Made by a program: the position numbers and the translations under genes
Assembly (NCBI RefSeq): GCF_950295315.1
Contig: NC_080179.1
Location: forward strand, 67,449,961-67,513,960
Reading direction: 5' to 3'
From: Erinaceus europaeus
Taxonomy: Eukaryota; Chordata; Mammalia; Eulipotyphla; Erinaceidae
Length of the DNA: 64,000 bases
Shown here: positions 22,273-34,319 of the stretch, piece by piece
Position numbering within the stretch: the first letter of the stretch is position 1
Layout: each line of letters starts with the position of its first letter
Notes under the pieces: generated by a model
Databases searched by the model: none
Told to the model about the DNA's origin: nothing
What the model saw: the letters and a program-made list of their open reading frames with translations, nothing else

Positions 22273-22335
22273 CTACATCTGTCCCTGCGCTTCGCGCCAT
22301 ATGCACTTAACCAGCTGTGCTACTGCCCGGCCTCC
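22273..22335 (-). repeat. Tailless 3'-truncated SINE (tRNA 5' part only) with TSD
   Basis: A 63-bp insertion holding only the first ~60 bases of the family-A tRNA head on the minus strand, ending before the T-arm/B box. It has no A-tail. A perfect 13-bp duplication tgagatgattttc (22260-22272 and 22336-22348) proves insertion as a unit. It fits the described class of tailless tRNA/SINE retropseudogenes. Confidence 0.85.
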
Positions 22336-22550
22336 TGAGATGATTTTCAATATGATCAATTGTGTCCATTATTGCTTAATTTTAGAACGTATGCTTTTAA
22401 AACAGTGACTCCTTTTAAGAATAGAAACTTGCTGTAAACTGAAATGGAATTATAGCAGTTTATATGTATTTCACATTAACGGAGTCATTAAGAATAATCA
22501 TATTCTTCCCATGTAGCATATATAAGCAACCCTTCTTGACTTTAGTATGA

Positions 22551-22835
22551 GGGAGTTGGGCAGTAGCACAGCAGGTTAAGTGCAGGTGGTGTAAGAATCC
22601 GGGTTCCAGCCCCCGGCTCCCCTCCTGCAGGGGAGTCACTTTACAAGTGGTGAAGCAGGTCTGCAGGTGTCTTTCTCTCCCCCTTTCTGTCTTCCCCTCC
22701 TCTCTCCATTTCTCTCTGTTCTATCCAATAACGACAACATCAATCACCATAATAACTACAACAATAAAAAACAAGGGCAACAAAAGGGAAGATAAATATT
22801 AAAAAATAAATATTAAAAAAACAAACAAAAAAGAA
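22551..22835 (+). repeat. tRNA-SINE family A, plus strand
   Basis: Head gttgggcagtagcacagcag, B box, body, AAC linker and long A-rich tail. About 20 bases between the D-arm and T-arm (the 'gcaaagcgcaaggaccggc' part) are deleted. Confidence 0.88.
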
Positions 22836-22987
22836 AATATAACTTGAAACATGTTTGCATTAGGAGTTCATGCAGTGCTAGTACTAGTCCTACAAGATTT
22901 TTGTTTGTTTGTTTATTCTTATCCATTTATTTATTACCTTCATTACTCCAGGTTAGCTTTTCAGAAAGAAAAGAGAAACACATGTGT

Positions 22988-23145
22988 GGTCAGGGAGGTG
23001 GCTCAGTGGATAAAGCATCAGACTCTCAAACATGAGGTCCTGAGTTCAATCCCCAGCAGCATATGTACCAGGGTGATGTCTGGTTCTTTCTCCAACAAAG
23101 TAATTCAGCAAGCCAGGCTTTCATAGCTCTGTTTCTTTAAAAAAA
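22988..23145 (+). repeat. tRNA-SINE, fourth head type
   Basis: Head aggtggctcagtggataaag and B box gagttcaatcccc, then 'tctggttctttctc'. Related to family C but with a distinct head. A similar head is at 36220. Confidence 0.65.
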
Positions 23146-23304
23146 ATAAATGAAGAGAGAATCTAGGGCTGGTGGATGTAATGTTTCTTCCTGCTATAAA
23201 TACCTATTATTCTTGTTACTAAATTTGAAAATAAGAGTTCATCATACTGTGTATAAAATGATTTTCATTCAAAAATTATATGATTTCATGCTACAAGTTA
23301 ACTT

Positions 23305-23600
23305 GCAGGGTACTGAACTGTGAAGTCCACACCTTACCATGTGCAAAATCATGGTCCGTGAAGCAAGTACTGCCGGTGTCTCTCTGTATCTCTCCCTCTC
23401 TATCTTCCCTCTCCTTCTCAATTTCTCACTGCCCTATCAAAGAGGAAAGAAAAGAGAAAAAGAGGGGAAGAAATAAGAGAAAGAAAAAAAAAAGGCCTTC
23501 AGAACAGTGGATTTGTTTTGCAGGCACTGAGCCCCAGTGATAATCCTGGCAGCAATAAGAAAAAAGAGAAAGAAACAAAGAGAGAAAGAAAAAAAAAAAG
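23305..23600 (+). repeat. SINE family A/B-like with 3' module, diverged
   Basis: CT-rich body, purine-rich linker (gaaa/aaga repeats), then the family-A 3' module (ggcactgagccccagtgata) and an A-rich tail. The head is poorly preserved. Confidence 0.65.
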
Positions 23601-24230
23601 TTAGAATTTTAAAATCCTCAAAAATTCAATATTATTGTTGTTTACCTAAATGTTACTGCTTCGTGTGCTGTCTTTCTCTGGAAGATTTCCTTTTGATAAA
23701 ATAACATTCTTACTCTCCTAGCCTTCTCTTTTTCATCTACTCTCCAAGTTCCCCCCACCCCAAGAGCCACCAACTACCCACTGCATTCATACCGTAAAAG
23801 TAAATCTGAAAACCACAGAACTCCACAGAGCTGCCCTGGCAAATATTTGGGCACTGTTCTCTACAGTAATAATAAATCAGTGCTTGAAAGCTATGTTTTA
23901 AAAATATAATTCAGTGGAAGTAAATGCATGTATAAATATCCCAAAATGTATGATTTATAGCACAGCACAGTTTAAGAGGGATTGCTACTTTTTTTTTTTA
24001 ACTCACGTTCTACCTTTATTTCTGTATTCTCTACAAAAATAATAATCACATTTAACTGCAAATCAATTTCATAGTTACAACTACTGATTTTGGCATAGAT
24101 ACGTATTTTACTTGGTTTTTTTCATTATTATGTTTAGCTTTCAGAAGCAGTATGTGACCAGAGGCCACCCTCTACCCTCTCACACACGGGCTCAAGCATT
24201 AACCATCGTATCTGTTTTAGCTGTTAAATG
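23600..24230. other. Unique DNA
   Basis: No recognised feature. Confidence 0.45.
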
Positions 24231-24246
24231 AGCTGTAACTTCTTTT

Positions 24247-24570
24247 TTTTTTTTTTGTCTCTAGGGTTAGACTGGTGATCAGTGCCTACACTAAGAGTCC
24301 ACTGCTCCTGGAGGCCATTTTTCCCATTTTGTTGCCCTTGTTGTTGCACTTGTTGTAGTTGTTATTGTTGTGTTGGATAGGACAGAGAGAAATGGAGAGA
24401 GGAGGGAAAGACAGAGAGGGGGAGAGAAAGATAGACACCTGCAGACCAGCTTCACAGCTTGTGAAGCGACCCCCTGCAGGTGGGGAGCCGGGGCTCGACC
24501 CTAATTCTTATGCCAGTCATTGCAGTTTGCACCATGGGCACTTAACCCGCTGTGCTACCGCCCAGATCCC
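24247..24570 (-). repeat. tRNA-SINE family A, long form, 17-bp TSD
   Basis: Full-length minus-strand copy between gagctgtaacttctttt repeats (24230-24246 and 24571-24587, perfect). Tail, 3' module, linker, body and head are all present. Confidence 0.94.
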
Positions 24571-24589
24571 GAGCTGTAACTTCTTTTCT

Positions 24590-27345
24590 AGAGTAGACCC
24601 TCAACAGATTACAACTAGATGAATAATAATCCTTCCACCTTGGCATCTCTGTAGTCAAAGGAACGTTGCATTATGTTGATGCACTATCCAGACTTGAACT
24701 CTCTTGGTTGGCATTTATCACTTAACCCCAAGAAACATAATATTATGGAACGTCTGAGAAAGAGGGGTGTCCTAGAATTCAGATCAGATAGCTACTTAGA
24801 GGAACTAAGAGAGACTAAACTAGGGAGAATTTTAACTGGGTAAGAGGAATTTTACTTAGGGCCAGTACTGTCGCCTAGATAAAGTTGCAGGTCTTCCAAA
24901 TGACTTCAGTCTGTTTGTTGTTCCTGCTATTGTTACCATGTGTGCCTTCAAGTTGCAGTAGGAATGTGACCTTTTACCAGGGGAACAGCCAGACAGATTA
25001 TTTGGAATAATGCTTCACATCCCTTGTTCTGATGGGTATTTTCCCTTGCTCTAGTTTGGGACACTATAATTATATGCTCAAAGAGTCAAATCATAGGGTT
25101 ATGTTATTCCTTGAGGTTATTATGCTTTCTGGTGCTTTGTAAAAGACACCTATTTTCTTAGCATTTTGAATGTAAGTCACAGACTATGTTATTAATAGCA
25201 ATGCACATTATTTTCATTACTACCCGAACCACACAAATCTGGCTTATCAGACTTTCACCAGACTTTCAAGAGACTAAACTCACTTTATCAGGATGATCAC
25301 TTTGGTGATTGGGAAAAGTGTACTGATTTTGCTAATTTAATAAATAATGTGATAGTGTGTAACTCCAAAAGCCCCCGACCATTTTTTGCATATCTTCCTT
25401 CCAAAACCAGCACCTTCATCTAAACTGTGGGGCTGCCTTTGAGCCCTCTGAGCCAACAGAGAAAAACTTTAAGCAAGGACAAATTTCAGACAAGCATTTT
25501 AAATCATTTGCCAGAGTGTTAGCACAAGAGATTAGGTTTTGTTGGACTCCCCATCTTAATTATGCTCCCCTATCTTAGCTTCCTGGTCTCTTCACACTTT
25601 CTCCTCACTCCTCCCAGCTACTCCAGTGAATATTGTAGTCCTAATCTTAACAGGAGGCCTCTGTAGGAAGCCCAGGAAGACAGCTACCTAACAAATGGAA
25701 GTGAGGATTTTCATATTGAGGCTGCTGTTATTTATTTTATATTATTGCAATAAATCTCTTAGAGTAAATGGACAGTCATAAGAAAATCGTTTAGAAACTG
25801 TTTGGGTCTAAAAACAGAATAATGCACCTTTTTCTTTCAATAATTCAAAAATGTTAAAAATTACTAGGAAAGATATGTAAGTTAAAATATTATAATTCTT
25901 AACATTTTAAAAATACTAAAAGCAATATAAGTAAGGAAATGAGTTTTAATGAAAAGATTTGAATATAAGTCTAGCAAAAAAAATTCACTAAGATCTGCCA
26001 CTACATTAAAACAAACCTTAGTGCTATGAAAGAACACAAAAAGAAATGTTTAGAGGCACAAAAAGCTTAATAAAGGATTTAAAGCAAAACTGAATTAATA
26101 AGATCCTGAAACTCTGAAATTAATTTTATAGCTTTATATCATCAGCATTAAAGGAAACATTCTATATTTGACCAATTTTAAATGAGATTTGAAGCTGTAT
26201 GTGATAGTATTTGACTCCCAACATTCATTTAGATAAAACAACTTACCATATTTTGATTTAAACACTTAAGTTGCTATTTTCTGCATAGTCATTCCAGTTC
26301 ATTATATACACAGAGAGGATGGAACACAGCTTGTTTATTTATTTAGTTAGTTATTTACTGTCACAGCTCACAAAGGGAAGCTTGATAGCACAGGCCTCTA
26401 AATCGGAAACATTTCTTTAAAAGAAAAAAAAAAAAAGGAGTGACTCATGCTCTTTTTCTGTTCCAGTTGTTTATATTTGGATTTCATTTATTGGTTTCTC
26501 AATTACCTGTAGCTACCTCTACAATGACCTCATCTTTTGTTTACTTCTGGAAATAATTTGTATAATCCAGACATCTTTATCTGTTGATACAGATTTTATT
26601 GTTGTGCCAGTGTTATTGCCTTTAATAGGGCTCTTCATTATTTGAGCCTTTCTCTGTAGGATTTGAATGGTCTCTGTTAGTAAAAGATGGCTCCTTTCAG
26701 ACATCATGAAGTTACATTGGCTCACAGAATTCCTCATATAATGTCGTTTCTTCTGCTGTTATGAGTGCTTGCACCAAAATTGGGCTGAAAGTCAGATCCT
26801 GAAGTTTCCCCTAGCTTAGACAGCAGCAGCTTAGACACTCCAATAACAAGCACTACCCTTCTTAGCCAACATCACTAAGACTGATGCTCCTATTCTGTGC
26901 ATTTATTTGCAATTTCTCTACTAGTCAGTTTACTACTTCAGTGTATTGGCCTGTGGGGACTATAGTTTGTTTTGATTATGTTGATTTTTTTATGTTTTTT
27001 CTTTTTTCCCCCTCCATTTTTGTTATTTCGTAAGTTGCTGATATTTTCCCAAGATACAGCAACTTGTTGCCTTTTTTTTTTTAAGTAATTCCTACTGAAG
27101 CCTCTTCCATCATGATGATAATCTGAGAATTTTCCATCAATCAGGACATTTTAGAAGGTTGTTTTGTCCTGATCATTTAAAAATTCACTGTATCTGAAGT
27201 GAGCTGTATAAAAATATTGTACCTTGTAAGTATTGAAAGGAAAATATTTATATATTACCAAGCATTTGAAAAGTTACATAACAAATTCAAATCTTTGCCT
27301 AAAAGGATTTACATGCTTATTTTATTGCATTATTAAATATTTTTA
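24590..27345. other. Longest repeat-poor stretch
   Basis: About 2.75 kb in which I recognise no SINE, L1, LTR or RNA gene on either strand, only short homopolymer runs (26420, 27070). No splice-flanked open frame stands out. It may hold non-coding regulatory sequence, but nothing seen proves that. Confidence 0.4.
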
Positions 27346-27346
27346 G

Positions 27347-27520
27347 TTTTTTATTAAGGGTATTCATACTTTACAGTAGATTCATTGGCATATGCATACA
27401 ATTTTATTATGTACCAGGCCCCCAAAGCTTTCTCTCTCTTCTACCCCTCCCTTCTCAGAGTCCTTTGCTTTGGTGCAATATACCATGTCCAGTCCATGTT
27501 TCACTCTGTGCTCTCCCTCC
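27347..27520 (-). mobile_element. L1 3' end, type II, diverged
   Basis: Matches the type-II 3' UTR in outline: ttattaagggtattcatac, then cagagtcctttgctttggtg, as at 19035 and 56318. Truncated. Confidence 0.6.
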
Positions 27521-27589
27521 CCACCCCTACTTTATTAAGTGCAGCAAATAAGTGAGATGCCATCCCCATCAAGATATATATACACAGAT

Positions 27590-27712
27590 TGAGAAAAAGA
27601 AAGACCAGAACACGGCCCTGCACAGACAGTGATGCTGGGGATTGATCCTGGGACCTCTTAGCCTCAGGCTTGAAAGTCTTTTGCATAACCATTATGCTAT
27701 CTCCCCAGCACT
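27590..27712 (-). repeat. tRNA-SINE family C
   Basis: Minus-strand B box (ggggattgatcctggg) and head (gcataaccattatgctatct). Confidence 0.75.
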
Positions 27713-27714
27713 AA

Positions 27715-28870
27715 ATGCTTATTTTAGTAATCTATAGTTGCATTTTAAAGATGCTTCCTTTAAATATATCTGTAAGAGCAATTTTTAGTTTGTATCCACA
27801 TTGTTTAAAACAGTTTTTATATTTTCCTACAAATTAATTCAAATGGCTTTCTTTAAGTTGACTCTCAAATTATTGTCTTAACAAGTACTAATTAGTAAGC
27901 ATACCGTCTTAATAATTTTACAACTTACATAATTTTGTAATTGTAGAGAGAATATTTCTAAAAATACTACTTCTGAGCTTATTCATTACTTTCTACTTTA
28001 ACTCAAACACATCTTTAGTTCAATGGACATTGAAGTAGATTTATGGTAGTTTCCTGAAAGCTAATATTGTTTTTTGTTTGTTTGTTTGTTTTGAAATATA
28101 CCTTGAAATCTACCTATGATTAATTAATATTTACTTCTTACGACAACTGCCACATGTTAAATTTTGGAGTGCTGTAATATTTTAAGAAATATTTTTGCTA
28201 AAAGCATTTTTAATGTGTTAAAATAATAAATTTCATTTTCCAGTATTGAATATTGAATTCCAAGGTACATATTCAAAGTATATTCTTGGGGGTTTTATCT
28301 TATTTTTCATGTTATCTCACCGTCAATTTACAGTGTCCTGTTTTTGTTGACTGGGTAAATTAAATATGTTAGTTAATAAATTATTCTAGGGACAAGTAAT
28401 GGCTATATTTTAACATAGTAACTTAGAAAAATTAAAGAATCAGTTGCATCTATTAAGTACTTAAGAATTTTTGTTGTCTATAAAAGTGAGCAATACAAGT
28501 TAGTACTTCTAAATAAGATTTGGTTCAAAGCATTAGACTCTTGTTCATAGAATTTCTAATAACTCCTAATCATAGACTGAAGTTATTGGTAGAGCTAGAA
28601 GGGACTTTCAAAGTTACATATTTAAGAAAAAAATCTAAGAATACCTTCTCATGATGAAACTTTTTTAACCCATTCACTTTTTTGAAAAAATGTTAATTTA
28701 TAAAACTGTTGTTTTAATATGTGTATAGTTTCACATCTTTCCAAGATAGTTGTCAGCAAAACACTTCACCGAATTGTCAACACCCACCATAGGATTATAT
28801 TGAAATTCTTTCCTTGATATCCTAATCCTTGAAAACTGAGTCCAGCTACATTTTAAGTTTATTTTTGAGC
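27715..28870. other. Unique AT-rich DNA
   Basis: No recognised feature. Confidence 0.4.
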
Positions 28871-28883
28871 AGTGAACTCAGTT

Positions 28884-29213
28884 CTTTTTTTTTTTTTTTT
28901 GCCTCCAGAGTTGTCACAGACTTGGTGCCTGCATTAAGAATCCACTGCTCCTGGAGGTTATTTTCCCCCTTTTGTTGCCCTTGATGTTTATCTTTGTTAT
29001 TATTGCTGTCATTGTTGTTGGAGAGGACAGAGAGAAATAAAGGAAGGAGAGGAAGATAGAGACAGAGAGAGAAAGATAAAACACCTGCAGACCTGCTTCA
29101 CCAATTGTGAAGCGAACCCCCTGCAGGTAGGGAGCCAGGGGCTCGAACCCCGATCCTTACACAGTTCCTTGTGCTTTGCGCCATGCGTACTCAACCCGCT
29201 GCACCTGGCCTCC
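28884..29213 (-). repeat. tRNA-SINE family A, long form, TSD
   Basis: Minus-strand copy with 3' module, flanked by tgaactcagtt (28873-28883) and tgaactgagtt (29214-29224). Confidence 0.9.
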
Positions 29214-29412
29214 TGAACTGAGTTTCCTAACTGGTGCTTTTATTTCTTTCCCCATTTCCTCCTGTAGAATTTTTTAGTATTGGAAAAGTATTCCATTTCT
29301 AGAATTCTGGAAATGTGGGCAACTTTTATTGATGACATAATGAGAAAAAGAAGAATACGATGCTTGAGAAAAGAAATGGAGATACCAGTGGTGGTGAATG
29401 TTAAAGGAAGTT

Positions 29413-29446
29413 GTTAAAAAAAAGAAGAAGAAGAAGAAGAAGAAGA
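29413..29446. repeat. (AAG)n microsatellite
   Basis: A short A run followed by about eight GAA units in unique DNA. Confidence 0.9.
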
Positions 29447-29737
29447 TAGAGGAAAAATACCAATAGAAAAAGCTAAGAAAGACTATGAGTCACTTCTCAG
29501 TCAGGAGGCAGAACCTGAGGAAATGTGAAGATAGCATCAATAAGATCATAATCATAAATGTCTAACAGCGCCAGTATTTTAGAATTGACAGCTCAAGGTC
29601 AATATTATTTCTAAAAGTAAAATGGTTGTATAAAATATAATAAAACTATACAAAATAACTATATTGTATATGTCTATGACACTGTCACAGAGGAAGTCCT
29701 TGAAAAGTTATAGAGTATAAAACAATAAGTAGAAATG

Positions 29738-30950
29738 ACTCACCTTTCCCCATTTAATAGTCTGGGCACCTCTGTCAAAGATTACATGTCCATAGGTGTG
29801 GGGCTTACTTCTGGGCTCTCAGTTCTATTCCACTGGTCATTCATTGTGTCTATTCATGTTCCAGTTCCAAGCAGTTTTGATGACAATGACCCTGTAATAC
29901 AATTTGTGATCTAGGAGTGTGATGCCACCAGTTATGTTCCATCTTGTCAAGATTGTTTTGGCAATTCTAGGTCTTTTCTGGTTCCAGATAAACATTTGTA
30001 GCATTTGTTTTATTCTCCTAAAAAATGTGGTTGGGATCTTGATGGGGATAGCATTAAGTTTGTAGATGGCTCTGGGTAGTATATTCATTCTAATGATGTA
30101 AATTCTTCAAACCCATGAACATGGAATATCTTTCCACTTCTTTTTGTCTTTTTCAGTTTCCTTGAGTAGTGACCCATAATTTTCCTTATACAAGTCTTTC
30201 ACTTCTTTGGTTAGATTTATTCCTAGATATTTTATTGTTTTGGTTGCTATAGTAAAAGGAGTTGGTTTCTGGATTTCATCTTCTAACTTAGTGTTTGCAT
30301 AGAGGAATGCCACTGACTTTTGAATGTTAATTTTGTAGCCTGACACCTTACTGTATTGCCTGATGACTTCCAAAAGCTTCTGTATGGATTCTTTAAGTTT
30401 TTCTGTGTATACTATCATGTCATCTGCAAATAAGGAGAGTTGGACTTCTTCTCTTCCAATCTGTATCCCTTTAATTCCTTGCTCCTGCCTGATTGCTATG
30501 GCAAGAACTTCCAACACTATGTTGAATAGTAATGGTGATAGTGGGCAGCCCTGCCTAGTCCCTGATTTGAGGGGAAATGCTTCCAGTTTTTCATCATTGA
30601 GTATGATGTTGGCTGTAGGTTTGCTATGTATAGATGCCACTATCTTGAGGAATATTCCATCTATTCCCATTTTTTGCAGCATTTTGATCATAAAGGAATG
30701 TTGAATTTTGTCAAAGCCTTTCTCTGCCTCTGTTGATATGACCATGTTGTTTTTGGTCTTGCTTTTTATTGGTGTGGTGGATCACGTTGATTGATTTACG
30801 TATATTAAAGCAACCTTCATCCCTGGAATAAACCCCAGCTGGTCATGATGAACAATCTTTTTAATATATTGCTATATCCGGTTGGCTAGAATTTTGTTCA
30901 ATATTTAGCATATATGTTCATCAGAGATATTGGTTTGTAATTTTCTTTTT
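29738..30950 (-). mobile_element. L1 ORF2 internal fragment (reverse transcriptase and thumb)
   Basis: Minus-strand L1 sequence with neither 3' UTR nor A-tail at its low-coordinate end. The 5' side ends against a partial SINE at about 30955. It is a fragment left by deletion or rearrangement rather than a simple insertion. Confidence 0.85.
29837..30745 (-). pseudogene. L1 reverse transcriptase fragment, one in-frame stop
   Basis: A single minus-strand frame covers 302 codons with one TGA (codon at 30109-30107) after KDIPCSWV. Visible: motif A region [30 protein letters not shown], the catalytic [20 protein letters not shown] and the thumb [17 protein letters not shown]. Motif A in human L1 reads IDAEKAFDK, so the first catalytic Asp is replaced by Glu. 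This is the longest preserved coding stretch in the window. Non-functional. Confidence 0.92.
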
Positions 30951-30957
30951 TGGTTGT

Positions 30958-31075
30958 GTCCCTGTCTCCATTTCTCTCTGACTTTTCCAACAACGACAAC
31001 ATTAATAACAGCAACAATAGAACAAAACAAAGGCAACAAAAGGGAAAATAAATAAATATTTTTTAAAAAAGAAAG
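30958..31075 (+). repeat. SINE family A 3' half
   Basis: 'ctccatttctctctgac', AAC linker and A-rich tail of a plus-strand copy; the head is absent. It abuts the L1 fragment. Confidence 0.8.
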
Positions 31076-31099
31076 AAAAGCTGTTTCTTCAGATAAATC

Positions 31100-31240
31100 T
31101 ATAGTTTTGTAGCTGGAGTGGAGACACTCTAGTCTGTGGTATCTCTCCCTGTCTCTTTCTTTCTTTGGGAATGAAAAGAAAGCCAGCTTGGAGGCTATGA
31201 AATCACACATGTGCAAGGGCCTAGGTCCACCACAAAAAAA
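31100..31240 (+). repeat. Unclassified SINE-like repeat (family D), second copy
   Basis: Same order as 12630-12805: CT box (tctctccctgtctctttc), purine spacer, tRNA-like end (gcaagggcctaggtcc) and A run. Confidence 0.4.
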
Positions 31241-31249
31241 AGAAAAAAT

Positions 31250-32075
31250 TTTTTTCCAAGAAGATATTGCAACTTTATTTCATAGTTATAAAGCAGACAT
31301 ACAGCCAAGTCTGAAAGATGGAATAGTTCCCTATTTGTGGAAAGATTTGTGATTGTTTACCAGCTATTAAGCAGCAGTAAGCCTAATGGAAAAAAAAAAA
31401 CTGAACTGTAGTTGTAAACAGATTAATGCTGACAAAGAGAAAAATCTGAATCCATTAACAGCACACACACATCTAACGAACACTGTTTTAGGTGTGCTCT
31501 CAAACTCAGTAGATCAGATAAAATAAGGATATTTTCTTTATAGGTTTAGCAGTTACTGAACTCACCATCCATCTTTATTATAATAGCAATAGACATATTT
31601 ACATACATACATTGTATGTATCAGGGATCTCTTTTAAAGAATGGATATAGATAGTATGTGAGTCTATGTATGTTATGTGTGTATAAATATATATGCACAG
31701 ATATGTATGTGTGTGTGTGTATATATATATATATATGGTTGTCAGAAAAGTGACAACACATTTTGCATAGAAAAACAGAGATATACATGATGACTTTCAA
31801 AACTTTTTTTAAGGCCAGTATATGAACATTTTAGTTTTATTTTGGAATAATTATAGACATCTTTGTAGGAATCTCAACACTTAAGCTGTTTTTTGTTTTT
31901 AACACAGACTGTTAAAAGTGTATTTCATGTTATTTTTAGTAAGTGATATTAGTGTGTTTGAATATGTGTGTTCTTAAGGGAAATGAATAAAGCAGGACTT
32001 CCTTAAAAAATTAACTTTGTATTTAGACAGAGCAAATTGTACTTAGAAGGCCCTACCATCACCACCACTACCACC
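31250..32075. other. Unique DNA with a mariner-like palindrome
   Basis: Contains an (AT)n/(GT)n run at about 31705-31736 that directly adjoins the palindromic element at 31735-31806. Otherwise nothing recognised. Confidence 0.4.
31735..31806. mobile_element. Mariner-like palindromic MITE, diverged
   Basis: Starts ggttgtcagaaaagt, middle ttttgcatagaaaaac, right arm catgatgactttc. Its arms are poorer than in the copy at 39672-39750 but the order is the same. Confidence 0.55.
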
Positions 32076-32079
32076 ACCC

Positions 32080-32165
32080 TGGGGACATAGCATGGTGGTG
32101 TGCAGAAAGATCTTCATGCCTGAGGCACCAGAGGTTCCAGTCTCAAACCCCAGTACCGCCAGAAG
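32080..32165 (+). repeat. Family C SINE fragment
   Basis: Head gacatagcatggtggtgtgc, 'catgcctgaggcacc' and a degraded B box. No tail. Confidence 0.65.
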
Positions 32166-32493
32166 CCAGACTTTAGTAGAGATCTGGTTAATCCCCTTAT
32201 GTGCCCCCATTTCTTTTCCATGTTGTGAACTTCCTTCATATTACCTGGAGGTTTTATATTTGTAAGGATATAAATATAATAGGAATAATATTCTTGACAG
32301 GAGATATTGTACATATCAAAAGGAAGAGGAAAGAAGGACTTGTCCATTTTAATACTATGCTCTAGGTGGCCAGTTTTGTTTCTTATAGGGAAATCTGATC
32401 CACTTGCCATGTTGGCTCCTAAAGAATTGCTGTTAGTGGCTTGCGGAGAAGTGAACTTCATGTAGCCTTATTAGGTATAGAAAAGGAAGGAGA

Positions 32494-32793
32494 GGGAGTA
32501 GGGCGGTAGCGCAGCAGGTTAAGTGCACATGGTGCAAAGCACAAGGACCCGTGTGAGGATCCTGGTTCAAGCCCCCGATCCCCACCTTTAGGGGAATCTC
32601 TTTACAGGTGGTGAAGCAGGTCTGCAGGTGTCTACCTTTCTCTCCCCCTCTCTGTGTTCCCCTCCTCTCTCCATTTCTCTCAGTCCTATACAACAACGAT
32701 GACATCAATAACAACAGTAATAACTACAACAATAAAAAAACAACAAGGGCAACAAAAGGGAATAAATAAATATTTTTAAAAATTAAAAAAAAA
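32494..32793 (+). repeat. tRNA-SINE family A, 15-bp TSD
   Basis: Plus-strand copy, head tagggcggtagcgcagcagg, complete body and linker. The perfect repeat agaaaaggaaggaga flanks it (32479-32493 and 32794-32808). One of the better copies. Confidence 0.94.
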
Positions 32794-33061
32794 AGAAAAG
32801 GAAGGAGATCACAGCACTGTCTGTTGAGTTTGGGGAAGATCTAGATGATTCTGCACTAGCAAAAATGACTTGAAATTTCTGTAGATGCCCCATTACACAT
32901 CTGTCTTCAGCTGACTGACTGTTAGATATAATAGGCCTACTCCAAAGAAGGGGTGGAATGCGGTTTCACTACAGGTTTTCTGCTCATTTCATTTTGGGAA
33001 TTTGCTTATAAATTCCAGGTTCACATATTTTAATTCTTTGACTTTTTAAAAAATAGTATTT

Positions 33062-33404
33062 GGGGCCAGGTGATGATAGCACAGTAGGTTAAGAACACAT
33101 GGCGCAAAGTGTAAGGACCAGCTTAAGGATCCGTGTTCGAGCCCTGCTCCCCACCTGCGGGGGAGGTGGGAGGTGGGGGTCGCTTCACAAGCTGTGAGGC
33201 AGGTCTGCAGGTGTCTTTATCTACCCCCCCATCTTCCCCTCCTCTCTCGATTTCTCCCTGTCCTAGACAACAATAATGACAGCAATAACAACAACAACGA
33301 TGAACTACAGGGCTACAAAAGGGTAAAAATATGCTCCAGGAGCAGTGGATTCATAGTGTAGGCACCGAACCCCAACAATAACCCTGGAGGCAAAAAAATA
33401 ATAA
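33062..33404 (+). repeat. tRNA-SINE family A, long form
   Basis: Plus-strand head (aggtgatgatagcacagtag), B box, body with a GGGAGGTGGG duplication, linker, 3' module (ctccaggagcagtggattca) and A tail. Confidence 0.88.
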
Positions 33405-33845
33405 TAATATTTGTTTCTCATATTTAAAGGCCTTGTATTAGTCAATGATTTGTTCTCAGCTGTATTTGAACTACTTGCCACTACAGAAATAAAAATACTT
33501 AATTGTGTTTGAAATAAAACTCATATAGAAAAGTTTTTTTTTAAAATAAAAGCCCCCACTCCTCCCTCAAATTAAATCTGAGATATTTAAGGGCATTTTT
33601 TTTTGTTTGGTTATATATGAGGCATTATGCTAAACTTTCAGTGTTGAATGTAGCCTTATGTGATCTTTCCCTCCCTTTCCTCTGTCACAAGTGTTTTATT
33701 GATTATCTATAGTTTATTGAGGAGAATAGCAGTCTTCCACAATAGAATAGCAGTCTTCCTCCATAAAACATTATTTTAGTCTATCTACATTGATTTATTG
33801 CTGAAATGTATTGTTCTTTTCTCATCATGGGTCATGGGATTATCA
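33405..33845. other. Unique DNA
   Basis: Includes a short direct duplication of agaatagcagtcttcc (33723-33758). Nothing else recognised. Confidence 0.4.
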
Positions 33846-33849
33846 TTTA

Positions 33850-34060
33850 AAAGATTAGAAATATGATCTTTGAGAGCACATGTTACCATGCACAAGAACT
33901 CAGGTTCAGGCCCCCAGCACCCACTTTGAGGTGGGAAAGCTTTGTTAGTTGAAGCAATGCTACAAATTTCTGTTTCTCTCTTCTTCTCTATTCCCCTCCA
34001 CCACCTCTTGATTTCTCTGTCTCTATTTAATAAATAAAATACACATCTAAAGATTTAGAT
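33850..34060 (+). repeat. tRNA-SINE family B, old copy
   Basis: 'gagcacatgttaccatgcac', B-box region (actcaggttcaggcccc), CT body and AAATA tail. Many mismatches. Confidence 0.7.
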
Positions 34061-34082
34061 AAATAAAATATTTTAAAAAGAA

Positions 34083-34315
34083 ACAGGGGTGGGTGGTAGC
34101 GTACCTGGTTGAGTGCACATTACAGCACACCAGGACCCAGGTTCGAGGCTCCCAGTCTCCACCTACCGGGGGAAAGCTTCACAAGTGGCGGAGCAGTGCT
34201 GCAGGGGTCTCTCTGTCTTTCACCCTCTCTAGCCTTCCTTCCCTCTTGATTTCTGACTGTCTGTATCCAATAAATAAATAAAAATAAATTTTAAAAATAA
34301 ATAAAACCAGAATAA
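34083..34315 (+). repeat. tRNA-SINE family B
   Basis: Head ggtggtagcgtacctggttg, B box aggttcgaggctccc, body and A-rich tail. It inserted in or beside the A-rich tail of the previous copy. Confidence 0.85.
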
Positions 34316-34319
34316 AGGG

